Shown here piece after piece: positions 9,762-17,737 of a DNA stretch of 64,000 nt. The stretch is from assembly GCA_947498775.1 (NCBI GenBank), contig CANMLL010000002.1, positions 248,001-312,000 on the forward strand. The letters are read 5' to 3'. Position 1 is the stretch's first letter. Each line of letters starts with the position of its first letter. The position numbers and the translations under genes are program-made. This DNA is from an uncultured Aquimarina sp. (lineage in GTDB: Bacteria > Bacteroidota > Bacteroidia > Flavobacteriales > Flavobacteriaceae). The notes beneath the pieces are model-generated. The model worked only from the letters and a program-made list of their open reading frames with translations, was not told where the DNA came from and searched no databases.

Positions 9762-11384
9762 ATGAATAAATCACTTCTCTTTTCACTATTCATATTCCAA
9801 ACATTATTCTTGTCTGCTCAGGAACAAACATTTACACGACAAGATACGCTACGAGGATCAATTACCGCAGAACGTGAATGGTGGGATTTAACTTTTTATC
9901 ATCTTGATATTAAAGTAGATCCGGATACTGAATCGATTAGTGGAAAGAATACTATTCATTATACGGTAGTAAAAGAACATGATGTGCTTCAGGTTGATCT
10001 GCAACCACCATTAAAAATTGAAAAAGTACTTCAGGATGGTAAAGAATTAAAAATAAAATCAGACGGCAATGCGCATTTTATAACACTTGCCAAAGCACAA
10101 ACAAAAGGAAATCAAAATGCTATTGAGGTCTATTATGCCGGAAAACCAAGAGAAGCCGTCCGTGCACCCTGGGATGGCGGTATTTCCTGGAAAAAAGATG
10201 AAAACGGAAATAATTTTGTAGCTTCTTCCTGTCAGGGATTAGGTGCTAGTGTATGGTGGCCCAACAAAGATCATATGTACGATGAAGTTGATAGTATGCT
10301 TGTAAGCGTAAATGTGCCAAAAAATTTGATTAATGTATCTAACGGAAGACTGCGCAACGTTGAAGAACATGATAATGACACCAAAACATTTCATTGGTTT
10401 GTAAGTAATCCTATCAATAATTACGGAGTAAACATTAATATTGGAGATTATGTACATTTTGGTGAAAAATATGAAGGTGAAAAGGGTACTTTAGATATGG
10501 ATTATTATGTATTGAGGGATAATCTTGAAAAAGCCAAAAAGCAATTCAAAGATGCTCCAAAAATGATGAAAGCCTTTGAGCACTGGTTTGGTCCCTACCC
10601 TTTTTATGAAGACAGTTTTAAATTGGTTGAAGTCCCTTATTTAGGTATGGAACATCAAAGTTCTGTTACCTACGGAAACAAATATGTGAATGGATACTTA
10701 GGAAACGATTTATCCGATTCTGGATGGGGTTTAAAATTCGATTTTATTATTATCCATGAGGCAGGACACGAATGGTTTGCAAATAATATCACGTACAAAG
10801 ATGCAGCAGACATGTGGATACATGAAGGATTTACCGCATATTCTGAAAATTTGTTTCTAGATTATTATTACGGAAAAAAGGCTTCTGCCGAATATGTTAT
10901 AGGAACCAGAAGACATATTCAAAACGATAAACCGGTAATTGGGTCGTATAACGTAAATAATGAAGGGTCTAGTGATATGTATTACAAAGGGGCCAATATG
11001 CTGCATACCCTGAGACAATTAATTGAGGATGATGAAAAATGGCGATCAATTTTAAGAGGGCTCAACAAAACATTTTATCATCAGACCGTAACTACAAAAC
11101 AAATTGAGGACTATATCAGTACAGCAAGCAAAATTGATCTCACCGAATTTTTTGAGCAATATCTTAGAACCACCCAAATCCCAACCTTAGAATATACTTT
11201 TGAAAAAGGAAAATTAAAGTATCGATATACAAACATTATAGAAAAATTTGACATGCCAGTACGTATTTTTGTGGATGACAAAGCTGATTGGATACAACCA
11301 AATAGCAAATGGCAAACTAAGGAATTAAAGGGCAACAATATAAGTATTGATTCAAATTTTTATGTAAATACAAAGCCGCTCTAA
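9762..11384 (+). CDS. Secreted M1-family zinc metallopeptidase
   Basis: 540 residues with a signal peptide (ending LFLSAQ). The zinc site is HEAGH at 332-336 with the third ligand E355 in the motif MWIHEGFTAYSE, the spacing expected for gluzincins of family M1. The exopeptidase motif is GMEHQ (295-299) in place of the classic GAMEN, as in many Bacteroidota members. The N-terminal beta-sandwich includes TFYHLDIKVDP. The protein is shorter than full aminopeptidase N because it lacks the long C-terminal helical domain. It probably trims peptides in the periplasm or at the surface. The stop overlaps the next start by one base (TAATG). Confidence 0.93.
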   Translation: MNKSLLFSLFIFQTLFLSAQEQTFTRQDTLRGSITAEREWWDLTFYHLDIKVDPDTESISGKNTIHYTVVKEHDVLQVDLQPPLKIEKVLQDGKELKIKSDGNAHFITLAKAQTKGNQNAIEVYYAGKPREAVRAPWDGGISWKKDENGNNFVASSCQGLGASVWWPNKDHMYDEVDSMLVSVNVPKNLINVSNGRLRNVEEHDNDTKTFHWFVSNPINNYGVNINIGDYVHFGEKYEGEKGTLDMDYYVLRDNLEKAKKQFKDAPKMMKAFEHWFGPYPFYEDSFKLVEVPYLGMEHQSSVTYGNKYVNGYLGNDLSDSGWGLKFDFIIIHEAGHEWFANNITYKDAADMWIHEGFTAYSENLFLDYYYGKKASAEYVIGTRRHIQNDKPVIGSYNVNNEGSSDMYYKGANMLHTLRQLIEDDEKWRSILRGLNKTFYHQTVTTKQIEDYISTASKIDLTEFFEQYLRTTQIPTLEYTFEKGKLKYRYTNIIEKFDMPVRIFVDDKADWIQPNSKWQTKELKGNNISIDSNFYVNTKPL

Positions 11385-11902
11385 TGCATGTTAAAAAGGT
11401 TACTTTTCCAGAAAAATCAATATTATCCAATATCAATTACGATTATGCAGACAGTTATTCTGGAAATCTGGACAGGAAAAACAGCATAACTACATCTACA
11501 GATGTTGGTAATGCATTTTTTACATCTTTTCCAAAATGGGTAGGTATTCTAATGCTCTTAAGGAATAGAATGGTTTCAGTATTTGGATTAAAAACCGGTG
11601 AAACACTTAATGAAACGGATTTAGTAGCTGACAAAATAAACTTTGGTAAAGGAGACCAGATAGGCATATTCAAAGTATATGACAAAAATAATAGCGAACT
11701 AATTCTAGGTGAAGATGATAAACATCTTAATTTTAGAATCTCTCTTTTTCTTGAACCTAATTCTGAGCATAAAGAAAAGTTAATCATTTCTACTATTGTA
11801 ATATTTAACAATTGGTTTGGTAAATTGTATTTTTTGCCTGTAAAAGTATTTCACAAGTTAATTGTTAAGAGCATGCTCAAAAAAACAATAGAGTCTCTTT
11901 AA
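11384..11902 (+). CDS. DUF2867-family protein
   Basis: 172 residues without signal peptide. It resembles DUF2867 proteins: an N-terminal YADSYSG segment, a helix around TSFPKWVGILMLLRNRMVSVFGL, and a C-terminal strand/helix set ending IVKSMLKKTI. Function is not known for the family; the fold is thought to be related to START-like lipid-binding domains, which is an inference. The start codon overlaps the stop of the M1 peptidase gene, so its synthesis is coupled to that gene. The next gene follows after 17 nt. Confidence 0.75.
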   Translation: MHVKKVTFPEKSILSNINYDYADSYSGNLDRKNSITTSTDVGNAFFTSFPKWVGILMLLRNRMVSVFGLKTGETLNETDLVADKINFGKGDQIGIFKVYDKNNSELILGEDDKHLNFRISLFLEPNSEHKEKLIISTIVIFNNWFGKLYFLPVKVFHKLIVKSMLKKTIESL

Positions 11903-11919
11903 CCTAATATCATGAGTCT

Positions 11920-12732
11920 ATGAAGGTTTATTTTCCGCAATGGCAAGGCTCTGGAACTGGAACTACTATAGAATCTGGTGCAAAAACGATATTAAACTAC
12001 CTAAACGATTCAGAATTTGAACATATTCCCCTTTCCGATATTCAAGCAGGAAAAAATGGTGTACAAAAAAATCATATCAATAACTACGATGCCATTACCG
12101 AACAATTAGCTCGTTTCAAAAAAGAAATAAATAATAATCAGCCAACTTCAATCCAAACTATTGGTGGTGATTGTGGATTAGAAATTGTACCCGTATCGTA
12201 TCTTAACCAAAAATATCCCAATTTGGGTATCATTTGGTTTGATGCTCATGCCGATATCAACAGACCATGTGACTCCCCTAGCTGTAATTTTCATGGTATG
12301 CCCTTACGTACCTTATTAGGCGAAGGAGAAGAACAAATGAATCATCTTTTGTTTTCGACAATCAATGCTTCACAGATTCATTATATTGGGTTACGAGATA
12401 TTGATAAAGCCGAAAAGGAAAGGATTGATCTTGATGATATTTATAGCCCAATGAAATTGAATATCCCAGAACTAATAGATACTTTAAAATCAAAAAATGT
12501 CTTCCACCTCTATCTTCATTTTGATTTTGACTGTCTGGATCCTAATGATTATGACAAAACATACTATCGCGTCTCCAACGGTTTAAAGATTCAAGAATCA
12601 AACGCTTGCATTACAGCTTTAAAAGATAATTTTGTTATTGTAGGTAGCAGTGTACTCGAATCGATAACTCCCCTACTTTCAGAATTAAAACCTATAGCAC
12701 ATATTATTGATCTTTTAATGAAAGAAGAATAA
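11920..12732 (+). CDS. Arginase-family (ureohydrolase fold) protein
   Basis: 270 residues, slightly shorter than typical arginases (about 300). Metal-binding motifs are present in order: GGDC at 82-85, WFDAHADIN at 106-114 (D108, H110, D112), and FDFDCLDP at 201-208 (D202, D204). In arginase the first motif is GGDH, whose His binds manganese; here the position is C85, a variant I believe occurs in other family members. The family hydrolyses C-N bonds of arginine, agmatine, guanidinobutyrate or formiminoglutamate. Substrate is undetermined. Last gene of the operon that begins with the LytS kinase; together with the M1 peptidase and a symporter it suggests use of peptide-derived nitrogen, which is inference. 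Confidence 0.88.
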   Translation: MKVYFPQWQGSGTGTTIESGAKTILNYLNDSEFEHIPLSDIQAGKNGVQKNHINNYDAITEQLARFKKEINNNQPTSIQTIGGDCGLEIVPVSYLNQKYPNLGIIWFDAHADINRPCDSPSCNFHGMPLRTLLGEGEEQMNHLLFSTINASQIHYIGLRDIDKAEKERIDLDDIYSPMKLNIPELIDTLKSKNVFHLYLHFDFDCLDPNDYDKTYYRVSNGLKIQESNACITALKDNFVIVGSSVLESITPLLSELKPIAHIIDLLMKEE

Positions 12733-12759
12733 TCTGATTTAAGAAAATTATATGAAAAT

Positions 12760-12779
12760 TATAGAAAACGTTTTCTATA
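12760..12779. promoter_or_regulatory. Perfect 20-bp palindrome, candidate operator
   Basis: The sequence reads the same on both strands over 20 bp with centre AAACGTTT. It lies 28 nt after the arginase-family stop and 28 nt before the next ATG. A palindrome centred on CG flanked by A and T runs resembles LacI-type operators, but no LacI-family regulator is in the window. It could also act as a weak terminator hairpin, although it has no loop or U-tract. Confidence 0.35.
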
Positions 12780-12807
12780 TTTCCGTGTAGTTTCAATTTA
12801 AAATGTA

Positions 12808-13437
12808 ATGAGACATTACTTTGTAATTTTTATTTTAGGATTTACTTTTACTGCTTGTCAATCCCAATCTGACTCTAATAAAGACAACAAATTAGTTGGT
12901 GGTCCTTGTGAAGGTTGTGAAGCAATATTCGAATACGGAAACAAAACCCTTACTCCTATAGATACATTACCCGGTTTCAAAGAAAACGAACCAAAATTAA
13001 GAATTACAGGAACCATATTCGAAAAAGATGGAAAAACACCTGCCAAAGATGTAATTATATATATCTACCATACCAACAAAAAAGGAATCTATGAGACCAA
13101 AGGCAATGAAAAAAACTGGGCAAAAAGGCATGGTTTTATAAGAGGTTGGATTAAGACCAATAATGAGGGAAAGTATACCTTTTATACGTTTAGACCTGCT
13201 TCCTATCCCAATACCAAGATACAGCAACATATTCATATCACAGTAAAAGAACCCACTCGGAATGAATATTACATAGACAATTATGAATTTGAAGACGATC
13301 CTTTTTTGACTGAGGCGGAAAGGAATAAAAAAGGAAAAAGAGGGGGGTCTGGAATAGTTTTACCCAAATTAAATGGCGATATCTATCATATTGAAAGAGA
13401 TATTATACTTGGATTGAATATCCCCGGCTATCACTAG
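12808..13437 (+). CDS. Intradiol ring-cleavage dioxygenase-like lipoprotein
   Basis: 209 residues. The N-terminus is a lipoprotein signal (TFTAC, Cys17). The rest matches the catalytic domain of intradiol dioxygenases: a strand-rich domain with candidate Fe(III) ligands Y95 (HTNKKGIY), Y133 (RPASYP), and H141/H143 (QQHIHI), in the order Tyr, Tyr, His, His of protocatechuate and catechol dioxygenases. It is short, without the long N-terminal helical region of true catechol dioxygenases. Exported or lipid-anchored members of this family are common in Bacteroidota and their substrates are unknown. The exported location argues against ordinary cytoplasmic catechol catabolism. It follows the 20-bp palindrome and is not part of an obvious aromatic pathway. 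Confidence 0.87.
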   Translation: MRHYFVIFILGFTFTACQSQSDSNKDNKLVGGPCEGCEAIFEYGNKTLTPIDTLPGFKENEPKLRITGTIFEKDGKTPAKDVIIYIYHTNKKGIYETKGNEKNWAKRHGFIRGWIKTNNEGKYTFYTFRPASYPNTKIQQHIHITVKEPTRNEYYIDNYEFEDDPFLTEAERNKKGKRGGSGIVLPKLNGDIYHIERDIILGLNIPGYH

Positions 13438-13539
13438 TAAAGAACCTCGAGGTAACCCCATGCAGCATATGTAAGAAACTGGTTTTTGATTTCGAGGCAA
13501 ACTTCGGAGCATTTAAATCTCGATTATCGAGTAAAAAAA
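13436..13539 (+). repeat. 104-nt dispersed repeat, copy 1
   Basis: Matches 19294-19397 without gaps at about 93 of 104 positions by eye. It begins on the stop codon of the upstream gene and ends at an A-run just before a short ORF. A small hairpin (CTCGA, TTA loop, TCGAG) is intact, while two stronger hairpins seen in copy 2 are eroded here. Confidence 0.8.
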
Positions 13540-13556
13540 CAAGACATGTGCAGTAA

Positions 13557-13709
13557 CAGACTGGAGATATTGCTTCTGGTAATCCTGCTATCGATTTATC
13601 AGGTGTCTTGGTATTATTTTCTGATCCCAACGCAAAAAAATATAGTAACATAAATGATACAGCCAAAGAAGTATTATACGAACTCATCTTGACTTTTTCT
13701 ATTTCCTAA
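13557..13709 (+). pseudogene. Possible coding remnant without a start codon
   Basis: An open frame without an ATG reads like ordinary protein (for example IDLSGVLVLFSDPNAKKY), then runs into the palindromic element at 13680 and stops. An overlapping frame starting at 13546 would give a 35-residue hydrophobic peptide. Neither has a recognisable family. A gene fragment left by rearrangement between two repeats is one reading; chance is the other. Confidence 0.2.
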
Positions 13710-13736
13710 AAAATGACTAAAAGTCAAGATGAGTTC
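13680..13736. repeat. Short palindromic element (18-bp perfect inverted repeat)
   Basis: Left arm 13680-13697 and right arm 13719-13736 are exact reverse complements with a 21-nt loop. The left arm (GAACTCATCTTGACTTTT) shares its core with the elements at 17916 and 26939. It could also terminate transcription between the neighbouring genes. Confidence 0.75.
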
Positions 13737-13780
13737 TACAATTTGAATGAATACTTTATAAAACCTAAACAAAGACTAAC

Positions 13781-14476
13781 ATGAAAAAAAGAATCTTAAT
13801 AGTTGTAACGAATAGAGATCATTACTTAACCGAAGATAAAAAAACAGGACTTTGGCTAAGCGAGTTAACTCATTTCTATGATATTTTCGAAAAAGAGGGA
13901 TACCAACAAGATATTGTAAGTCCGTTAGGGGGAGAAGTACCTTTGGATCCCCGCAGTTTATCTTCTGCTGGGTTAGACAAATCAACCAAAAGAAGATTCG
14001 AAGATCCAGAGTTTATGCAGTTATTACAGAATACCAGAGCTACCAAAGATGTGAATTGGGAAGATTATGACGCTGTTTATTACGCAGGAGGGCACGGTGT
14101 AATGTGGGATTTTCCTGAAGATAAACACATTGCAGAAATCAATAAAAACATGTATGAAAAGGGTAAAGTTATAGCTGCGGTATGTCATGGATATTGTGGA
14201 TTACTAGAAACCAAATTAAGTGATGGCGAGTATCTGGTAAATGGTAAAAGGTTAACCGGATTCTCATGGAATGAAGAAGTTCTTGCCATGGTAAGCAAAC
14301 AAATGCCTTATAATGTAGAAAAAGAAATGAAAAAACGCGGAGCAAAATACCAAAAGCATATTTTTCCTTTTGTGCCCAAAGTAGTAGCCGATGGCAATCT
14401 CATTACTGGACAAAACCCTAATTCTGCTAAGAAAACCGCTCTGGCAGTTCTTAAGTATCTAAAACTATCTAGTTAA
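13781..14476 (+). CDS. DJ-1/PfpI superfamily protein, Hsp31-like class I glutamine amidotransferase fold
   Basis: 231 residues, cytoplasmic. The nucleophile elbow is AAVCHGYCG with C135 and adjacent H136, preceded by the oxyanion region YYAGGHGVMWDFP (100-112) and N-terminal strand RILIVVT. The pattern GGHG...DFP plus an acidic residue near position 28 is the Hsp31 type, members of which act as glyoxalase III or protein deglycase-like enzymes or as chaperones. Most Hsp31 relatives have a similar length. Monocistronic by position, with repeats on both sides. The exact activity (glyoxalase versus chaperone) cannot be decided from sequence. Confidence 0.9.
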   Translation: MKKRILIVVTNRDHYLTEDKKTGLWLSELTHFYDIFEKEGYQQDIVSPLGGEVPLDPRSLSSAGLDKSTKRRFEDPEFMQLLQNTRATKDVNWEDYDAVYYAGGHGVMWDFPEDKHIAEINKNMYEKGKVIAAVCHGYCGLLETKLSDGEYLVNGKRLTGFSWNEEVLAMVSKQMPYNVEKEMKKRGAKYQKHIFPFVPKVVADGNLITGQNPNSAKKTALAVLKYLKLSS

Positions 14477-14509
14477 TGTATCAAAAAACCAGTATTTTTC
14501 GCTAGAATC

Positions 14510-14529
14510 AAAAAAGTTTAAACCACTTC
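14510..14529. repeat. Solitary arm of the palindromic element family
   Basis: This 20-nt sequence is the reverse complement of the left end of the element at 15973 except for one base, and its last 14 nt match that element's right end. No partner arm was found close by; 14583-14595 contains only a weaker GTTTAAAC-like match. Confidence 0.5.
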
Positions 14530-14670
14530 ATAGAAAAAAGAATACTTATAGAAAGTACAATAACCAAAGGAATAAATGAATATTATATGGCTGTAGTTTA
14601 AACTAGAGCCTATTATATTAGCTATCACTAAAAACCGTGATTTATTATCAATTGCTTAATCAAAAAAATA

Positions 14671-15132
14671 ATGAAAAAATATCTCCTTATAAAACCGATT
14701 ATGGTTGTTACTGTAGTATGTATATCTCAATTTATCAACTCTCAAGAGCTGTCACAAGATTTACAACAAGCTGTGAATGAATTTAATAATGCTTTTAAAG
14801 AAGGAAATGTAAATAAGCTATCATCTATGATAACCCAAAATTATTTACACACTAATGCTACGTCTAAACCCATTGATAAAGAAACTTGGATAAGTTACTT
14901 AAATAAAAGGAGAACAGAAATAGAAACCAAAAAACTGATCGTACACACCTATGAAATGACAGAGGTAGCAGTACGCCAATATGATGATATAGCTATTATA
15001 AGTGCCAAAATTGTTACATCTAGCTCAAAAGACGGTAAAGTGAATGACAATGAATACAGAGTCACTAATATTTGGGTAAAGCAAGATGGTTTATGGAAAA
15101 GAGCAGGTTTTCATGATGGAAAAATAAAATAA
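14671..15132 (+). CDS. Secreted NTF2-like (DUF4440/SnoaL-type) protein
   Basis: 153 residues with an N-terminal signal peptide (cleavage near INSQ). The mature part has the cone-shaped NTF2-like layout: two helices (LQQAVNEFNNAFKEGNVNKLSSMI), then curved strands ending in YRVTNIWVKQDGLWKRAGFH, a typical DUF4440 ending. Such domains bind small molecules or act as steroid-isomerase-like enzymes; no catalytic residues can be assigned. The gene is alone in its transcription unit. Confidence 0.8.
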   Translation: MKKYLLIKPIMVVTVVCISQFINSQELSQDLQQAVNEFNNAFKEGNVNKLSSMITQNYLHTNATSKPIDKETWISYLNKRRTEIETKKLIVHTYEMTEVAVRQYDDIAIISAKIVTSSSKDGKVNDNEYRVTNIWVKQDGLWKRAGFHDGKIK

Positions 15133-15242
15133 TGTTAAATTTCTACGTACTGTTTGTCACTGCGAAATGACAATTCGGTAAGCAATTATTTGGGTATCAC
15201 AATAAAAACTTGATCTTTGAAACCATACAATAAAACTAATCA

Positions 15243-15902
15243 ATGGAACAAACGATCGAAATTTTTATCTATATCCATGCCTTTTTTGGAGGCATTGGAT
15301 TGATTACAGGACTAATCAGCATCATTGTCAAAAAAGGGAGTTCGCTACATAAAAAATCAGGAAAATTATTCTCTTTCGGTATGATAACAAGTTCGCTAAT
15401 ATCATTACCGATTTCATGGATGCCTAATCATGAAAATTTGTTTCTTTTCTTAATAGGCTTGTTCACTATTTATTTGGTGCTGGCAGGAAATAGATCCCTT
15501 TCTTTTAAATCTAAACATAAAACTTGTGCAAACTTAACAGATAAAATCATTTCAGCAAGTATGTTATTCTTTTCCGCTATTATGGTTATACTAGGCATAT
15601 ACGGAGTTCTATCTGTAGTTACAAATAGTATCTTATTCTTATTCTTTGGAATTTTTGGAGTATTTATGGCTGTAAAGGATTTTAGATTTTTCAAAACGTT
15701 TACCCAAGTAAAAAATGCGTGGCTTAGAAGCCATATTGGGAAAATGGTAGGTGCTCTTATTGCATCTATCACGGCCTTTATTGTTGCCGGTATCGGAATT
15801 GGAAATCTAATTGCATGGATCACTCCAACCATTTTGGGTACTTTATATATCATATATTGGATAAAAAAGGTAAAATCAAAAGCCGTTGTAAGTAAAATTT
15901 AG
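15243..15902 (+). CDS. DUF2306-like multi-pass membrane protein
   Basis: 219 residues with about six hydrophobic helices. The opening IHAFFGGIGLITGLISIIVKKGSSLHKKSGKLF has the conserved H and KG..HK.SG pattern of DUF2306-type membrane proteins: a helix, then a short basic loop with two His-containing motifs. Family function is unknown. It sits just upstream of the palindromic element at 15973 and has no operon partner. Confidence 0.7.
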   Translation: MEQTIEIFIYIHAFFGGIGLITGLISIIVKKGSSLHKKSGKLFSFGMITSSLISLPISWMPNHENLFLFLIGLFTIYLVLAGNRSLSFKSKHKTCANLTDKIISASMLFFSAIMVILGIYGVLSVVTNSILFLFFGIFGVFMAVKDFRFFKTFTQVKNAWLRSHIGKMVGALIASITAFIVAGIGIGNLIAWITPTILGTLYIIYWIKKVKSKAVVSKI

Positions 15903-15972
15903 AATAAAGAATCATCCCACATATCTGTCTAACAAATATTTGAATAAAGGTGCTATCTTTATTCAAATATTT

Positions 15973-16167
15973 AGAAGTGGTCTAAACTTTTTTGCTGCTA
16001 GCAGAACCGACCATAAGAAAGTAGTCGGATGGTGTGATGAAAAGTGTTTTTTGTGATCACTTAAAATTGTTTTTTGTACTTCATAGTGCCTTACGAAGTA
16101 AGAAAAGGCTAAAATTGAGTAAAAAAGAACATTTTATAGCGAATAGAAAATAGTTTAAACCACTTCT
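15973..16167. repeat. Palindromic MITE-like element, 195 nt, copy A
   Basis: The terminal inverted repeats AGAAGTGGTCTAAAC (15973-15987) and GTTTAAACCACTTCT (16153-16167) pair with one mismatch. Inside is a hairpin TACTTC...GAAGTA (about 16077-16101) that aligns with a different but equally paired hairpin in the element at 17916. No ORF inside. The right end lies 27 nt before the TIR gene start, so the element forms that gene's upstream region. Confidence 0.7.
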
Positions 16168-16194
16168 CATTAAATAAAACCGCGAACACAGCCT

Positions 16195-17178
16195 ATGCAA
16201 CTTATTTCTGAACTCAAGATATCAGATAAAAAATCCCTTCAATTATTTAAAGGAGATTTAACCGATATTCCTGTAGATCATAAAGTCGATTTTCTTATAC
16301 TCTCTGCATTTCCTGATAATTATTTACCCATCACTACATCATTAATTGGCGCTTTATATCGCAAGGGGTTATCTGTTGATAAATTAGCCCAAGAAAAAGA
16401 ACTTGATTTAAGGGCATATTCGCACTGTTGGGTTTCAAAAGAGATTGACTATCCTAACATACAAAGAATTCTATGTTTTGAACCCGAACCGGATCCGGCA
16501 GCCAATCCATACTCACAAATTGCAGAAATATTTCAGAGCCTTACCTTGTTATCTAAAAGCCATTCAATCAAAACTATAGGATTGCCTTTGTTAATGACCG
16601 GAGAACAAAACTATTCAGTAGATAAGGTGATTGAAGAATTAATAAACACAAGTTTATTATGGTTAGAAAAAGAATCTTTCGAAACTATTAAGATCGTAGA
16701 AATAAGTGATGAAAAAGTGGCATTATTAAAAACTAATATAGAAAAAAAAGCACATCGCTTTAATCAACGTGATACTGAAGATGATTATGATTTTTTTGTA
16801 AGTTACAGCAGAAAGAATGAAAAAGAAATAAATATTATCAAAAGGGAATTAGGGCAAAAATTTAAACTATTTATAGATACTCAAGAAATAGGTGTAGGTA
16901 CTAATTGGTTGGATAAAATAAACAAAGCAATGGCAGGCTCTACGCGATTTATTGTTTGTCTGTCGGACACCTATATTGAATCCAAAGTATGCAAATATGA
17001 GTATTCGTTCTGCAATCTGAAATATATTCAGGAAGGCAGTGACTCTGTGCTCCCTTTGTACCTTTATTCTACTAATCTACCTTTTGAGATGAGTATTCTT
17101 AATTTTTATAATGCCAGAGAAGGTGATACACAAAAAATTAATGAATTTTGTGAGATGCTCCTTCAAAAATACTCATAG
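16195..17178 (+). CDS. Macro-like domain fused to a C-terminal TIR domain
   Basis: 327 residues, cytoplasmic, no signal peptide. Residues 197-327 form a TIR domain: DYDFFVSYSRK (197-207), FKLFIDTQEIGVGTNWLDKI (223-242), then FIVCLSDTYIES followed by CKYEY, in which E269 lines up with the catalytic glutamate of NAD-cleaving TIR domains. Residues about 1-175 resemble a macro-domain-like fold: FKGDLTDIP, VDFLILSAFPDNYLP (31-45) in place of the macro NAAN loop, LIGALYRKGLSV, RILCFEP, and IKTIGLPLLMTGEQ (125-138) where macro domains place their second nucleotide-binding loop. TIR domains make NAD-derived signals, and macro domains bind ADP-ribose-like molecules, so the fusion could make, sense or limit such a signal. 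The TIR call is secure; the macro call is by motif reading. Next gene: a two-helix membrane protein 187 nt away. Confidence 0.88.
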   Translation: MQLISELKISDKKSLQLFKGDLTDIPVDHKVDFLILSAFPDNYLPITTSLIGALYRKGLSVDKLAQEKELDLRAYSHCWVSKEIDYPNIQRILCFEPEPDPAANPYSQIAEIFQSLTLLSKSHSIKTIGLPLLMTGEQNYSVDKVIEELINTSLLWLEKESFETIKIVEISDEKVALLKTNIEKKAHRFNQRDTEDDYDFFVSYSRKNEKEINIIKRELGQKFKLFIDTQEIGVGTNWLDKINKAMAGSTRFIVCLSDTYIESKVCKYEYSFCNLKYIQEGSDSVLPLYLYSTNLPFEMSILNFYNAREGDTQKINEFCEMLLQKYS

Positions 17179-17365
17179 CACTATCATTTTTATTTCCAGA
17201 CCTCTTAGATCATTAAAATCTGGTTTTTAACAAAACTCATGGTATTCTGTAAGGAATATTTAAGAAAATATAGTAGTTTAGTATTCAAAATACATAAAAA
17301 AAACCTACCTCCCCACTCTTTTTATGTACGTTTAAATAACTAGTAACTAATTAAATACTATTTCT

Positions 17366-17737
17366 ATGAATTTATTGTTTCAATCCAAAACTAACCTAAC
17401 CGAGCAAGATACGGTTATTGTTATTATGTTGATTGTGGGTGTGGCCGTATATTTTATTCCATCGATTATTGCTCTTCTACGTATGAAGAAAAATCTATTT
17501 GCAATTATCGCTTTAAACTTTTTTTTGGGATGGAGTCTTATTGGCTGGGTAGTTTCTTTGGTATGGAGTCTTTCCAGCGATAGTAAGCCTCAAAAGATTA
17601 TTGTAAACCAACAAACTCCCAAAAATAAAGAAGATGGTATTGATAAATTAACGAAGCTAAAAAAGCTTTTGGACGAAGAAGTAATCACTAAAGAGGAGTT
17701 TGAACAACAAAAGACCAATATTTTAAGGAATAGCTAG
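17366..17737 (+). CDS. Two-helix Imm_superinfect-like membrane protein with SHOCT domain
   Basis: 123 residues. Two transmembrane helices lie at about 17-38 and 43-68; the segment YFIPSIIALLRMKKN plus NFFLGWSLIGWVVSLVWSL matches the superinfection-immunity (T4 Imm-like) membrane family. A linker leads to a SHOCT motif (about 92-123: IDKLTKLKKLLDEEVITKEE), a short helical module seen at the ends of many membrane or envelope proteins and thought to mediate oligomerisation. Despite the family name, most chromosomal members have no proven role in phage exclusion. It follows the TIR gene on the same strand and lies inside the pair of palindromic elements, which is why a joint role is proposed. Confidence 0.82.
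   Translation: MNLLFQSKTNLTEQDTVIVIMLIVGVAVYFIPSIIALLRMKKNLFAIIALNFFLGWSLIGWVVSLVWSLSSDSKPQKIIVNQQTPKNKEDGIDKLTKLKKLLDEEVITKEEFEQQKTNILRNS

Noticed and set aside
13403..13687. 94-codon minus-strand ORF across the 104-nt repeat
   Set aside because: It spans the repeat and the end of a real gene, has no family signal and is best explained as a chance frame.
15155..15172. Small hairpin TGTCA...TGACA after the NTF2-like gene
   Set aside because: Only 5 bp of stem with no T-run; too weak to call a terminator or repeat.
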